DNA of 64,000 nucleotides from Stratiolaelaps scimitus (Eukaryota > Arthropoda > Arachnida > Mesostigmata > Laelapidae). Under the pieces are notes generated by a model, which was not told the origin of the DNA, made no database searches, and worked only from the letters and a program-made list of their open reading frames with translations. Every line of letters starts with the position of its first letter. Position 1 is the first letter of the stretch. The stretch spans positions 17,608,001 through 17,672,000 of the forward strand of contig JABWDB010000004.1 of NCBI GenBank assembly GCA_019614645.1. Direction: 5' to 3'. The translations under genes were made by a program, and so were the position numbers. Shown piece after piece: positions 1 through 14,000 of the stretch.

Positions 1-758
1 TGCATAAATGTACGCTATCTGTGTATATATATATATTATTTGAAAATAGTTGCAAGCAAACAGCCAGTTGCCGTAGGGGGTATGCGTTGAGGGGGTGGCC
101 GGCTATTCGTATCTAATAGCTGCAACAACATAAATGTTCAGCATTACAGGGGCCTGTCACCGGCACGGCCGTGTCAACGTGAAACAGAGGCAGGAGAAGG
201 GGATTAGGGGTCGAAATGAACTATGCATTATTAGTTAGTTGTTAGAAGTAATGGCACATTAGTAGAAACCGCCCAATGTGTGCTATCGGTGGCGAATCGA
301 AGGTCGGCATTGTGTCGGAGTTGAAGAGGCGTTTGAAAGAATAATAATAGGAGATAGTTGGTTTTGCATAGATTCAAATTGGGCGGGGTACTGGATATTC
401 GTATTGTACGATAATTAGTAATCGAGACTTGTTCCTGACGCAAATCAGTCACCGTAGAGTCTGCCATGACTGATCAGACCGAGATAGAAAATGGCTCGTG
501 AGTTCGTCTTGTCCTTAGATCTATTATCTTATATTAAAATATCCTAAATGTATTTAGTTTAGTCTGATTATTATTATTATAGGAATCGAATTCATATATG
601 TATATATATATCTATATATATTATGGCTCTCTCGTCTCAGACGAACATAATTCATGTCATGTTCAATACTCGGCTTTTATGGATTTATTCATTATTATTC
701 ACGGACGATAAAACATCCAATAGGCTAAATCAAAATTCCTCGTTTTTTCCTGCTACAG
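1..758 (+). other. Tropomyosin intron 2 (partial)
   Basis: AT-rich sequence ending in the exon 3 acceptor tgctacag. It contains a short TATATATATATC-type run near 600-620. I see no coding exon in it; exons 1 and 2 must lie before the window. Confidence 0.7.
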
Positions 759-892
759 GCTGAGGGAGATCTGGCCGCCCTGAACCGTCGCATCCAGCTG
801 CTCGAGGAAGATCTCGAACGCTCTGAGGAGCGTCTCAAGGTTGCCACTGCTAAGCTCGAGGAGGCCTCCGCCACCGCCGATGAGTCCGAGCG
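759..892 (+). CDS. Tm1: Tropomyosin exon 3 (common)
   Basis: Acceptor ctacag and donor cg|gtacgt bound 134 nt encoding residues about 81-125, starting [20 protein letters not shown] and ending ATADESER. Ends in phase 2 (CG), giving Arg when joined to exon 4a (C) or 4b (T). Confidence 0.95.
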
Positions 893-1411
893 GTACGTGA
901 TACATTAACACCCTTCATTTTATAGCACACTCCAGAGGAGGGAACGACCCGAGTCTACGGATAAGACAAATTTAACCAGGGGGGAATTTCGCCCGCCATT
1001 GTGCCCGTTCTCAATATTTGGGGTTGTGCTGTAAATGGCGACAATCGTTCATCACAGGTTCGCTCAGCTTACAATGTTAACTCAGTGGCTCTAAGAACTG
1101 CTACACAAGGCTACACTACGATTACACTTGGAAACCATTACAGGGATGTGTGTGCATAATAATCATGATCATATTAGACATAGTAATACTCCCATACGTG
1201 TGTATTGCTTGTTCGATATAATATTAGCTTTACTAATACCTTGAGTGTAGAATTTTCTAAAAACTTTACTTATTAATTCGACTAAAATGAAACCCTTGTG
1301 AGCGTTTAAGGGTGTAGAATTATTGTACGGACCCCTAGGTCATTTTGCTAATAGGCTCATTCCTATTGTATTACACACCGTTAAACAAGTTATTAGAACA
1401 TTCCCCATCAG

Positions 1412-1450
<39 letters not shown>

Positions 1451-4400
1451 TATATGCCCTTACGATCGGTTGTTTTCGTAGTTCCACGTCTCACATCTCT
1501 CGTCAACTCCCCGTAATTCTATTACGAATGAAAATCAAGCAGATTTATTTGCTAGCCAATATGTTTGGATGTCCGTTCGTCCATGCTTATGTTGATCCGT
1601 TTTCGTATTCACGAAATCAGCGATAAACGGAACCGAACCACTGAGAGAACGCTGTTGGTGTGTGACGGCACCGAGGTGCGAGCTGTTTAGCTGCCCATGC
1701 CTCTCACTCACACAGGGTCGCCAGTGGCTGTTGTTGCGGCTGCTGGCCTGGGCCACTTTTTTTCTCACTATCTGCCACTCTAAATGCTGATCTTCCTCTG
1801 TGTGCTGGTGCCGCTGACTGGCGGCCCCTGTGAGTCGGAGATCAGCTCGTTTTGAGTCGACAAAGTTGGCGGTGGCGGCCACAACAGCATCGGCGGGCGG
1901 TGTCCCCAGCACGTAGTGGCAATTGTGCTTCTATATTCTAATCGCGAGTGAACAGACAGCCTCTTCGCGGTAGCTTCGCCTGCCAAGGCAGAATCTGAGG
2001 CGGCACTGCCCGTGCTATAGCAGCTAGTCATTGGCTTCGTCGCGCCGGGTCCCGAGGCGTCAAGAACAAGTGTTCAACGCGCATACCGACAACCATACAT
2101 ATATATATATATATATATACATGCAGAATAATAGATGAATACGCCGCCACAGCCCACGTTCAGCCTTGGTATCGTCATGGCATCTTTTCTTTCTTCGTGC
2201 TTCGTACACGAATCCCTGGCGGCTGTTACCGCTGCCGCGTCTACTGCTGTTGCTGAGACGAACGAGGGGACGGGGTGACTGGTCACAGAGTGGCGGTGGA
2301 CCATTGCCGATCAAATCATCGCTCCCTTTTATCTACAACTCACCCAAACTGTAGACGTCTTGTCGAACGTCGAACAGTCCGAAGAGAGCTGACGGAGTGT
2401 GGACAAAGGCTGACTTGGGAGAACCCCAATCTGCCCCCATTTACAATTGCTCTTGAATCACCCTTAGATCTTTTGCCTGTGTTGGCTCGTATTGTGCAAT
2501 GTGTATCTTGCTCATTGTGCGGTCCACTATCAATGGCTGCATCTTGTTACTGCTAAAATTAGCTAATAGGTTTGCTAGTGTCTTTAGGATACGGTTCAAC
2601 TATGGAGAGGGTCCCTCCACTAGAGTAAAGCTAGGATACAGATCGCCAGCAGACCAGATAATATTGTGTTATGACCATCAACAAATAGATAAATTTCTGA
2701 AGTGATTATTATGATTAGTTCTTCCTTCACTTTTGCTATTTCCATCATCCCTACTATATCATAACAAGCATCATTAGTATATTTTACAAATACATATATA
2801 TATATCTATGCTGATATGGTTAGAGAAGAGGACACTGTAGTAGGAGAAATACCTGAGCAGCAACTTGTATTAGGACTTTAAGAGGAAACAGTTGCTGTAC
2901 TTTGCTCTAAATCCTTCTAACGATTGATGTGTTTTGTCCTTTTTAACTGCCTGTTTATCGCTCCATTGCGTCACCGATCGTTATCGTTTTCCGTCTCGGT
3001 GGACGCAAATCCGGACACAAATCTTCGCGTGTGCAAATCACCTGAACGTGTGCGTGTCTACCCCCTATACCCTCATTAACACCCGGAATGCCATCCTCAA
3101 TACCCTCATCTGTGTGTGATCATCCGAATGCGTGGACACGGACACCCTGTCCATTCATCCGTCCATAACAACAACAAACTCCGGATCTCCACTCCGCACT
3201 CGGGGTTCTCGGCGTCGACTGCGTTCCGTCCCGTATCTCGCGCGCCACTCGACGCGTGTGCAGCATCCGTAAAGCTCTGGAGAACAGAACTAACATGGAG
3301 GATGAACGGATCAACGCGCTTGAGGGCGAGCTGGGACAGGCGCGACTGATCGCTGAGGAGAGCGACAAAAAATACGAGGAGGTACGAATCGTCATAGCCG
3401 CCCCTGCTGACGGCGACAGATAACAACACCAAGAACATTAATGAAAATTAAAATTCTGAAAGAGTTGTTACAATTACATCGTCAATAGCAATAGCGACAG
3501 CAATGCCGACGACGTTGCTTTCATTATTTTGCATCGTTTTGTCAATTGTTGTTTCGATTAATCCTTCGACCCAAAGGGTTTGTGCCGTCGTGGAGAGGTG
3601 AACATCAGATTCAACGTTCATGGGTTCGGCACGACGTTCTACCAGAAACATTGAAGGAACTCGTTCTCATTCATATGGTAACTGGCGTTCTCAATAGTGC
3701 TTGTTGTCATTGCTGTCGCTCTGCTAATTAACACTATATATATATGTATATATATATATATATCAATTACAGTTGTTGTATAATAATCATAGAATTTGGC
3801 ACGGTTGTTAGTGGCAGGTTCCTAACACTGCCAGAGACCGCTGTGTCATTTGTCCTTGTGTCCGTTCGATCCGCTGAGTCAGCTTGGGCGCTCCCGGATC
3901 GTTCGGCGAAACGAAGCAGCTCCATGGCATGAAGATCGTCCTCTTTTGATCATCGTCCAATTAAATCCTGTTGAACGGAGACGCCGCGCGTTACGTCAGC
4001 CGCCGAGTACCTCCTCCGCGATGAATTCGCGACGGCTGGCGTCTATCCAGCCTGGCCGTCTGTCGAGTCCCAACAAAGCTAAACCACGTTGATCGAACAC
4101 GTCATAGACGTGCATAGATGGAAGCCAGGATACTAATCACGTTGTGCGCTCGCATGCGTACCACCCATGTGGTAGATATTCTAATATCATATTCACTGCC
4201 ACTCGGGTGATAATCTGCATGAACTCCGCCGTTGGCTTCCTCCATGCCTCTCTCGTACTATCTGTGTGCTGTGGTCTTCAGTGTCCGATTGTTTTCCGAA
4301 CGCCAACGAGAACCACTTACTTACAGACTCATGTATGATGTCTCCTGCCCACTGCTACCACCATTGGCCTTTATACGTAAAGCCGTTAACACTAGCAAAT

Positions 4401-7400
4401 ACACGCCAGACGCCGAAGATATGTACTATATATATATATATTCACATATACACATCGATATACGATATAAAATGTGTGCGATGAAAATCCCAGCCATCGC
4501 TTCGTTTGGTCAACATCCTGGTTCCACTCGACGCCCACACCAAAGTCATTGGCGCTGCTGAGTGGCCGGTTGTATTTCTTGCTATGTATTTTAACTGGGA
4601 AATGTTGTTGGTAAAAGAAATTTGCATCACATTGTATTCACCACGTAGACAATACACGTATGATCGCAGTAGCGCTAATGAGGCGTGTATGTGATAGTCC
4701 AATTCGAGCAATGCATACTAATTATGAACTATTATGCGAAATATCGTTTGAGTAGCGAATAGCGGGAAGACTGTATGTGTTTATAAAGAAGACCATACAA
4801 GGACGAACTAACGATAACTATACATAGATCCCAGCCTAGTGGCACTGCTAGGGGTAGCAGCTATGGCAGAAATACAACCTCCACCAGCATTTATATCACA
4901 TATATATATATATACACACACATCGTAGATGAAGAAAACGTTGGTACCTGGACGCATCCGTTCGACAACACACAGACACATAAGCAGTACAAAATTCCAC
5001 GAAGGGTCATCCACGATACAAACGAGTGCAGCACTAATAGTTCCTATCTGGCGAAGTCAATGCCTGTGGGATTGTGAAAGCGGTAGCCAACGACTTTCGC
5101 CATTGCGTACCAGTTCGGCTACAACTCACGCTGCCTCTTTTAGTTCCTGCTAAGTGAGACAGCGACAGAGGAGTGCCGGCGGAGGAGGGAGGTCGCTCCA
5201 CAAGAAACGCTCCAAGGGTGATGCGCTGGGGTCGAATAGGGTAATAGCGAATGAGACGATTAAACACAAAATTTGAGAACAAGAACAAGCCTCCACAGAC
5301 GCGCTGCTGGGATACGGTGCCAGTGTCGGCGGTTGCACTCGTAATTTTGTTGCGTAAGCGCGCCCGATGGGCTTCGCCAATTCCGGTGGGTAACAGCAAC
5401 AACTGGCTGGAACACCTGGTCATTGTCATTGTGTGATAGTTAGTTCTGTGTGGTTGTTCACTGTCTGGAACGACAGACGCTGGAGGGCGCGTCAGCGTCC
5501 CCACGCGTCAAGTACATAGACAATGTTGGGTTTATGGGAAACACTCGAGAAATATACGAGGGCGAATAATAAATAGCTCTATTAGCCGATGATTGGAATG
5601 GGATAACGGCGGGAAGGGGTTCGACGCGATTGTAATCGATTGCGGTACGGAGAAATTCACGGCTGTATTCTCGTTGTCTTATTAAATACGGCCAGTTGTA
5701 GCAGTAGCGGTCGTAGTAAACGTTTAATGTGAAATAGGCTTTTGTTCGTGGTTTTAGTGGGCCAGACAGAGAAATATATCGTATTATGAATGCTTTCCAA
5801 TCTTTGGGTTTTGTCAAATACACTCCTCGGATTATAACGAGCCTCTACATGGAAAAATCACTCAGCATTGCATAGGTTTAGTTGTAGCGGACAGATCGAC
5901 ATCGTATCTTCTCCGGGAAATGCAGACCTCAATGGTAGTGTGCAGCAGCACACGGATTCGGTACTCGGCGGCTAAATGACGAACGTATGATATACTTTGT
6001 TTATTCCAAACTTCACCCCCTCGCGCACACTGCAGTATGCGTAAGATGCTTGAGCATAGGAACATCACCGATGAGGAGCGTATGGACCAGCTGGAGGCCA
6101 ATCTCAAGGAGGCCAAGCTCATGGCTGAGGATGCCGACAGGAAATACGATGAGGTGAACACAGTTCAATATTTAGAAACTATACACCAGGCAACTGCAGG
6201 TTGATTGGTTGCCACTGGTGCAGAGTTCCGGGTGCCTTCCAATGTGTGACGTAACCGTGTGGATTTGTTGTTTCCTACTGGCCCCATCAGTACGCTAAAC
6301 CTTAGAATCCCGACTCCCCCTCCAAGCAAACACTGTTTGATGACTATGGCATCCAAGCAGAGTTATCTTTGCTGTATCCGTCGGCAACGATTGTCGAAAT
6401 GTCATCCGTACAGAACGCTTAGAACTCTTGTCTCTGACAAGCAGAATCTGTCTACTACTGGTGGCCTTTAACAAACCCTTGGATGGAACCTAACACAGCC
6501 CATCGTGGCTGCGCAAGATGCGCAATCTACCTAGTGCACTTGTCTAAATGAGTATCCATACTGCTCCTACCTGCTATGGCGTCGTTCCATGGGGATGTTC
6601 CGTGGTGCTGTTCCCGACTGCGTCCGTTGTCCAACTCGTGGTGATACGGAAACCTAGGTCGCTCGTAAGCTGGCCATGGTTGAGGCAGATCTTGAGCGCG
6701 CTGAAGACCGTGCTGAGACCGGTGAGACGTAAGTACTCCATAGTGACACAGTGTGAAGAACGTGTGCAGTTTATGCTAACAATCGATTTGCCGTTGATTT
6801 TCTTCCGTGTTTCTCCTGACGCTCATCGTGTTCATTCCCGCCCAATGAACTCGCATGTCAAACCTCGTAACCGAAATACCCCCTGATACCGCTCGCGTGT
6901 GTGTCTGCGATGACGTTGTTAACCACTTCAACTCCATCGGACGGGTTCGACTACGCCCGATACCCGAATATATGGGGATCTAACCATCATCAACAACAAC
7001 AACCAAAAAGATGGCCCGACGTATCGCTCTCCTTGAGACTGATCTCGAAAGGGCCGAGGAGCGTGCGTCTACCGGCGAAAGGTAAGACAAGAGATAGCTC
7101 GCCCATGCCAATTAATCTGCTGGGGAAGCGACCGTCGAAACGAAAGTTTGATGTCCTTCTTGTCATGAGTGTGTAGTGTTGACATCATCTTTATCACGAG
7201 ATATCAGTGTATGCGAATGTGTTTTTAGTTATAGACTAACAGCAGCTTCTAGACTGAGCGGCATGAACAAACATGATATGCTTGAAATGCTCGTAAACTA
7301 TCAACACCGGCCTATTTGTCTGTGTGAGAAATGCAAATTTCACACTGTACAATACTTGGGTTCTTCATCAACGTAGCCCACGGCAATAATATTGTGAATT

Positions 7401-10373
7401 ACATTTACAAATTACAGCAAGATCGTCGAGCTTGAGGAGGAACTGCGCGTCGTCGGTAATAACCTGAAGTCTCTGGAGGTGTCCGAGGAGAAGGTGCGTT
7501 CCTCATTCGATATAATAGCCCATCATATACTCTTACGCTGTTTCATGTCTCTATAGGCTGTGTCTCATTTTGATGTGTTCTCATACCATGTATCATCCTC
7601 CATGCCTAATACGTATACATAAAAGCACAATACATATGTTAGACTGTTCTAATTTTCATGTTTCGATCAGCTGCATTGTTAATTTCGTTTGCATTCATCT
7701 GTGCAAACAATTCCATACGACGTATATGTCGTCCCGTTGTATATCAACGGCACAAACCCATATCCGGTAGTTTATAGCTTCGTATTCTCGTTCTCACAGC
7801 AATCTCTGTCTTCTACGTTCAACTTCTTTGTGATGTATGTGTCTATGTACAAATACCACTTTGGCTTCATCATGTTATTCACTCATTCACTCACGCTCTC
7901 TCTCTCCTATCGAGCTGTTGTCCTCTCAGTGAGGGTTCGCCGTTCTATGCCTCGTCTCTCGCCTAAAGGTATTATTATTAATTCCCCGCATGATGCAATG
8001 TCCCACACCTTTTGGCGTTTTGCGAACCTGCACCGACCAGGTGTTGCGTTAGCAGGCGACTTCTGTCACCGCTCTGTCAGCCTATTATCCTGTACTAAGC
8101 ATTGCACCCCTTCATGGTTAGTATCAGGGACAATCGTAGCTGACCTATAACTACCTGTTCTCAAGAAGTCCCGGCCTCATGCCCATCCCATTCTTCATTA
8201 ATCTGTCCTTTGAGGAATTATCTTCTAACACTTGAGCTATCTTCTCATTGTCCCTGAGCATCATTTATTTCGTCCGCTGTCCACTCTTCTGTCTCGTTCC
8301 TTCTTTTCTATGACATTTTGCTATTACGTATTTTTTGTGATATACAACTGTTATTCAACGAGTCAGTTTTTCATGGATGTACTTTAATTAGTACAATTGC
8401 GTATTGCCGCAAGACAAGATGCCAGCCAGACGCTCCCTTATCATAGGTCTATTCGCGAGGGTCAATTTTCTTGCTGCATGCTGTAGTAGCAAGGGTTTCT
8501 AAGCTTTTTGACAGCCCCTGCGCAAAGGGCAGGCTTATCCAGTCATGTTTTGCATTACCTTGCCTCGATTTCTAGTAGTCCACCATAGTTACAGTCAAAT
8601 ATGCATTGACTTATGCAGAAGGATCTAGTGTGCTCGTTGTACCTCGTTGTTTCCGCTTGTGTTGTCCTCCTCATCGTTGTTGTTGTTTGTTTGGGTGTGT
8701 GTATGTGTGTTTATTGCTGTATTGCATATTCCACTTAGGAGTAGCAGTAGTGTTAGTGGTACTAGTCGTTGTTGATAGTATATTCATGTGATACCAAGCT
8801 AACCAAATTATGCGTTCACATGTTGAGCATATCGAACCAATTTGTAGTTAAAATGTAACAAACAGTAATAACAGTTTAGCGATTTTGTCTGCACCGCTTG
8901 TTCATTTGTTTGTCGTCCGTCCCTCTCTGTTGATCTCTTCGTTGATGTTGCCAACAATCCCAATCCTAATTTCCCAATTACGCCGCGCCCGTGTTCCGTT
9001 CCCGCTCCCCCTTGATCTGCTCTGACGTGGCCGCTACTGCTGTCACGAACCACCCAACCAACTACATGATCACCGCACGTCAACTACCACAACCGCAACC
9101 TGCAACCACGCCTGTGCACCTGGTCGTTCGATCGCTATTGCCGACGCCGCCGGCTACAAACAAACAGGCCCAGCAGCGGGAAGAGGCATACGAACTGCAA
9201 ATCCGCACTGTGACAGCCAAGCTGAAGGAGGTGAGTTTGTGTTTCATGATAGTGTTATTGTATAATGACATCGATATGTAACGGTGGTGGCTTTTTCTCC
9301 TTTACATCCACGATCCCCCCCCTCCCCGTCCACAAAAATATCCCGACGTATCCGCCCCCGAAAACCTGACTTTAGGCCCTGCAAAAGGAAGAGACGTACG
9401 AGATGCAGATCCGCCAGATGACCGGACGGCTCCAGGAGGTAACGAACAGTTGACAACGATCGTCCTGTTGTGTGACGATACAGTGACGATATCGTAATGA
9501 CGTGAAATAACGAGGATAGCAGTTCGTAGAAGCATGCATCGAACGGGATCGCCATAACAACACTTGTGACTGTAGTCGTAGTAGTAGTAATAGTAGCAGC
9601 AGAGTGATAGTGGTATTAGCAAATGGTAATCGCCAGCCGTCCGACAAAGCGTCGCTCTCTCCCTCGCTCTCTCTCCCTCTCTCTGAGAAAGAGAAGCGAG
9701 TTGACAAAAAGAGAGAGAGAGAGAGCCAGGCCAGTGCTGTTGGCAGTGAGTCGATATATCGCAAGTGAAATGATGCGACATTGTGTAACGTATCTGAGAA
9801 TGAACGATGCATGAAATATCTCAAACGACCATAAACAAAACAGGCAACAAACAATTTGTTGATGATCCTCAACATATGATATTCAACAATAATAATAATA
9901 ATCTAAGTAAGAGGAGCATATTACTAGTGAATTAGCCCAGTGTGTAGTAGACACCGAGCATGGAACGAATAGTGCCTCAGAAACGTTATCATCAATGGAT
10001 TGAAGGCGGCTACTAACAAGAGGAAGGTTCTAGAGGAATAAAAACGACAACAAGAAGAAGGTCGCAAAAGAAAATGAAGGAAAAACGAGACCCAAATTGA
10101 CTCCACCCGCGCGCGTTCGCTGCGCACCGGTGATGGCGGGTGATTGGGTCAAGGACATGCAGCGGCAGTGATTACTCCTCTGTCGTCCGATTTACCGACC
10201 AGCCCTTGGGCTCGTTAGATCCTGTTGTTAGCTAGTAGAGTCTAAAGACATACTGAGCTCCCGGGGGACGATTGCTCCGGCGCCCTGCGAAGCGACAGCG
10301 TTGGTCATCAGCGACTTTGAAACAGAGATGATTATGACGATGATGGAAAAGTCACTGCCGCAATATTTCTCTG

Positions 10374-10415
<42 letters not shown>

Positions 10416-11022
10416 TTATATATATTAGAGCGTTGGCATGTCGAGCGTTGACAGCATGCGAACTGTAGCAATGCGATGGATTGAAGATATATAGAGGTAG
10501 AAGTGTGAAATTTTGAGTGTGTTGTATGTAGATCCATATAGACGATAAACAAGCACGATATAATTCGTCATGGCAGTCGTTGCCATTGTGATATAGTCGA
10601 GACAGAGAGAGCCAAGAGGTAGTTAGCAGCCGCGCAGTCAAGTGTCGACCACTTTAGGTCGCACTGAATTGCCTGGGGGACAATATCGCTGGCGTGCTAT
10701 AGCCTTTAATGATAAAACTTTCATTTTCCAAGGTAAGATCTAGATGAATTTTGACTATAGGGTCATCTCTCTCTCTCTCATTCTATCTAAGACTGGTCGG
10801 TCAGTCGAACACTAACAACTACACTACTACAACAATAAAAAGATGCGACTATTCGATATCAATTAACGCTGTTCGCGTTTGTTTGTCTGTTCACCCGTGA
10901 CATACGAAATGTCTAACAGGCTGAGGCCCGCGCTGAGTTCGCTGAGAGGTCTGTTCAGAAGCTCCAGAAGGAGGTCGACAGGCTCGAGGGTAAGTTGACA
11001 AAAAACCTAACTTTGCATGTTC

Positions 11023-11055
<33 letters not shown>

Positions 11056-14000
11056 CGATAAGCTCGTTCATTACTCCACATAGAATTTCGGTTACTGCTA
11101 TCGAAGACTTCTGTCGGGACAGTAGTTACTCATTAGCGTTGAATATCCTGCAAGTGTTATTGCTAGATTTAGCGTGGTGACGCGATTGCCGCCATTGACG
11201 CTACAATAGACAATAAACATCAAGCGGCTGTTGGAATCAGGTTTCAAATCTTTTCCCCACCTGCTCACGAACTAATATCGTTGAGTACCCTTATGCCTCA
11301 TATATTGTATACCCTCCCCGATCTGTTTTGAGTGCTTATAATATTGTAGTATTACATATTAAACTAAAATCAATCTCGTAAACACAAGTGCTGCAAACTA
11401 CTCATAGTGGAAAAGCTTCTTCTCTGTGGAAGCTTCGATAGTTATTATTCTTATTGAGTCGGAACGAGGTCGCCCTAGTGCTTAGATCGGCAGATCGATC
11501 TGCAGAGAGATAGAACCGCTCCTCGATAGCTCTCTATATCGTATTCTTACCACAGCTATTTCCTTTCCCGAACTTTTTCCATCCAGTAAATCCTGTCAGT
11601 TTTTCTCCGTCATCGTCTAATATTCTTGGCGCATGTTCCGCCCCACTATTGTCGGGTGTCGACAGCAGTTCCATAGTCGATAGATCGTTTTAACTAGAGA
11701 ATGCGGTTGTATTGTCGTTAATGCGTTTGAATGTGTGTTTGTTTGTTTCCCCTGTTTTTGCTGCCTTTTCCCTTGTGTGCCGTTGTGTGACGGATTTTTT
11801 CTCTTGACGATTTTGGCTGCCGACGCTGCCGCCCCCTGTACATACAATTGCTACTACGGCCACATTGACAACGCCTGTTCCTGATCGTGGGGTCTATGGC
11901 AATTGCATATATGGTTCGTCTGACCGTTCACCCATTGATGCGTTCATGCCTCCGACCACAATCGGTTGTTGCGCATCGATCGGCTGATCAGATGACCTGG
12001 GCTCTGAGCGTGAGAAGTGCGCGGCGCTGCAGGACGAGGTGGAGACCACCCTGAAGGACCTGCAGTCGATGTAACCTCCCCGCCCACCTCCCAGCGTATC
12101 CTAGACCTCATGTCGACTCCTGCCACCTGAAACACACTACCGATGATCGACGACGGCGACAACAGAAACAACAAGCAAAAACAGATTAATTCTTTAACAG
12201 ACCTACATACATCACACACACGCACACACATTACACATAGAAATACAAATCGGACGAGGTACAAACGATAGGGTTTCGACTTCACAGTGAGACGCAACGG
12301 TGCCATATATGGCCCTTTGAAGGAGGCGCCGGCGTCTTGCGTCCACAAAGAGTGTAAATGAACATAGGATGGCGATACGGAACTTACGGGTATCCATCCC
12401 TTTTCTCCGCCGCCACAAACGAAGCAGCAGCAGCAGCGAACGAGCAAAGTACTGCCTTGGCGGACACTGCCACCAGATCCGTACTGCCGTTACCGATGAT
12501 TTCATTCCAAAGGCCGTTCTGGTCAACAAGCGAAAAAACCCTTCACACATTCATATATACATACATAGGAGTATCTAAGCGTGCACTCGCACAATACAAA
12601 TACATATAGATATATATACACACCCACAGCTATAAACGCTGAAATAAAAAGGGAGATTCCAGATTACCAGATCATAGCCATTACATGGAAAGCGATACTG
12701 CAACAATTTTGCTTGCAACAACATCTCTTCGAGAACCTACGGCGCGTTGATATCTGCCGAGCTGATTCCCGATATAATAACACTTCAATTTAGTCAGGCT
12801 ATCAGAATTTTTGCCCTTGGCTGGTCGCTCTCGTACGAACACACGGACTAAGCATATATATATGATAATGGTCGGGGATAGACTGGGATCTGCTCTGATT
12901 GTCGTGGTACAGCTCCAGCTGTAGGTAGTTCTACCTTCGTTTATGCCATTAACGATGTAGAAGTTCAAGCCTCCCGATGTCGAGTGAAACCCAATCTGTT
13001 TCTGGTCAGGTTTTTCCTCATTGTTATACACTAGCGGCGGAGCAGTAATAACAGAAGAGTGCTGAAAAACAAATCGACAATTTTACCAATTACTACTACT
13101 ACTATCAAGCGTAGCATACAATTGCGACGACACTTGGAAATATATAGAAAAATGAACAAAAAAAATTCAAGCAAAATGTCACCAACGATAGATATGTAAC
13201 TTATACATCATCGCAACCAACAACGACAACGACATGAACAGAAATACAGCAAAATGTAACAGTATAAGCAACAGCCATTCCATAAAAAAGTAAAATAGAG
13301 AAAATTTTTAAAGGACTATACACCTATATTTACATACTTATTTTCTAGTTATGATTATTATGATTATTATTATTACGACATAATATATCTGCTAATATGC
13401 ACCCTTCCTTGTTTGATGCATGTCGATGGCTCCCAGCAGCTCCCATAGATTGCTGCCGTAGCTAAACTTGCCATGAAATTTCAAGTGGCTGTCACACTAA
13501 ATAGGGCAAATTCAGATTATACAGATAATTCGTGGAAGAAAATCAGCAGCCAATCTACCCTATGCAGAGTGGTCGTCACACAATTTGAAGAAGACAAAAA
13601 TTCACCTGAGAGATTCTATACCGAATCGATAGAACAAGAGAGGCGAGATGAAATCGTTGATAAACTATATCGCTAAATGATGATATCATTACGAGCGGGA
13701 TGCTTAAATATATATATATAATAATGATGACGCTAATGACTGCTATAATGATTATAATTAATAGTCTATTATATTTAATAATGTAAACACGCCACAGGAT
13801 TTTTGTAGTACAAGAAAAATGTCGAATTTGGGACGGATCTATCGTTGCGCTGTCGTCATTCTAGCGCAGAGTTGACCCTCACGATCGTAGGTAGCCGTTC
13901 GCTTACGTTTGCGCTCTCGTGTTTCCTTTTACCCGATCCCTTGAGCTGCCTTGTCTTCCTGGGATACGAGGAAAGGGGAAAAACTCTTGAATAGGTTCCC

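Larger units (their letters stand above)
9439..10919 (+). other. Tropomyosin intron between exons 7b and 8
   Basis: 1.48 kb containing a CT-rich then GA-rich inverted low-complexity block at 9649-9729 and a long TA tract at 10376-10427. No exon was recognised. Confidence 0.6.

Noticed and set aside
13473..13676. 67-codon charged open frame between tropomyosin exons 9a and 9b
   Set aside because: It is not tropomyosin-like, no splice sites fit the gene's phase, and it is short enough to be chance.
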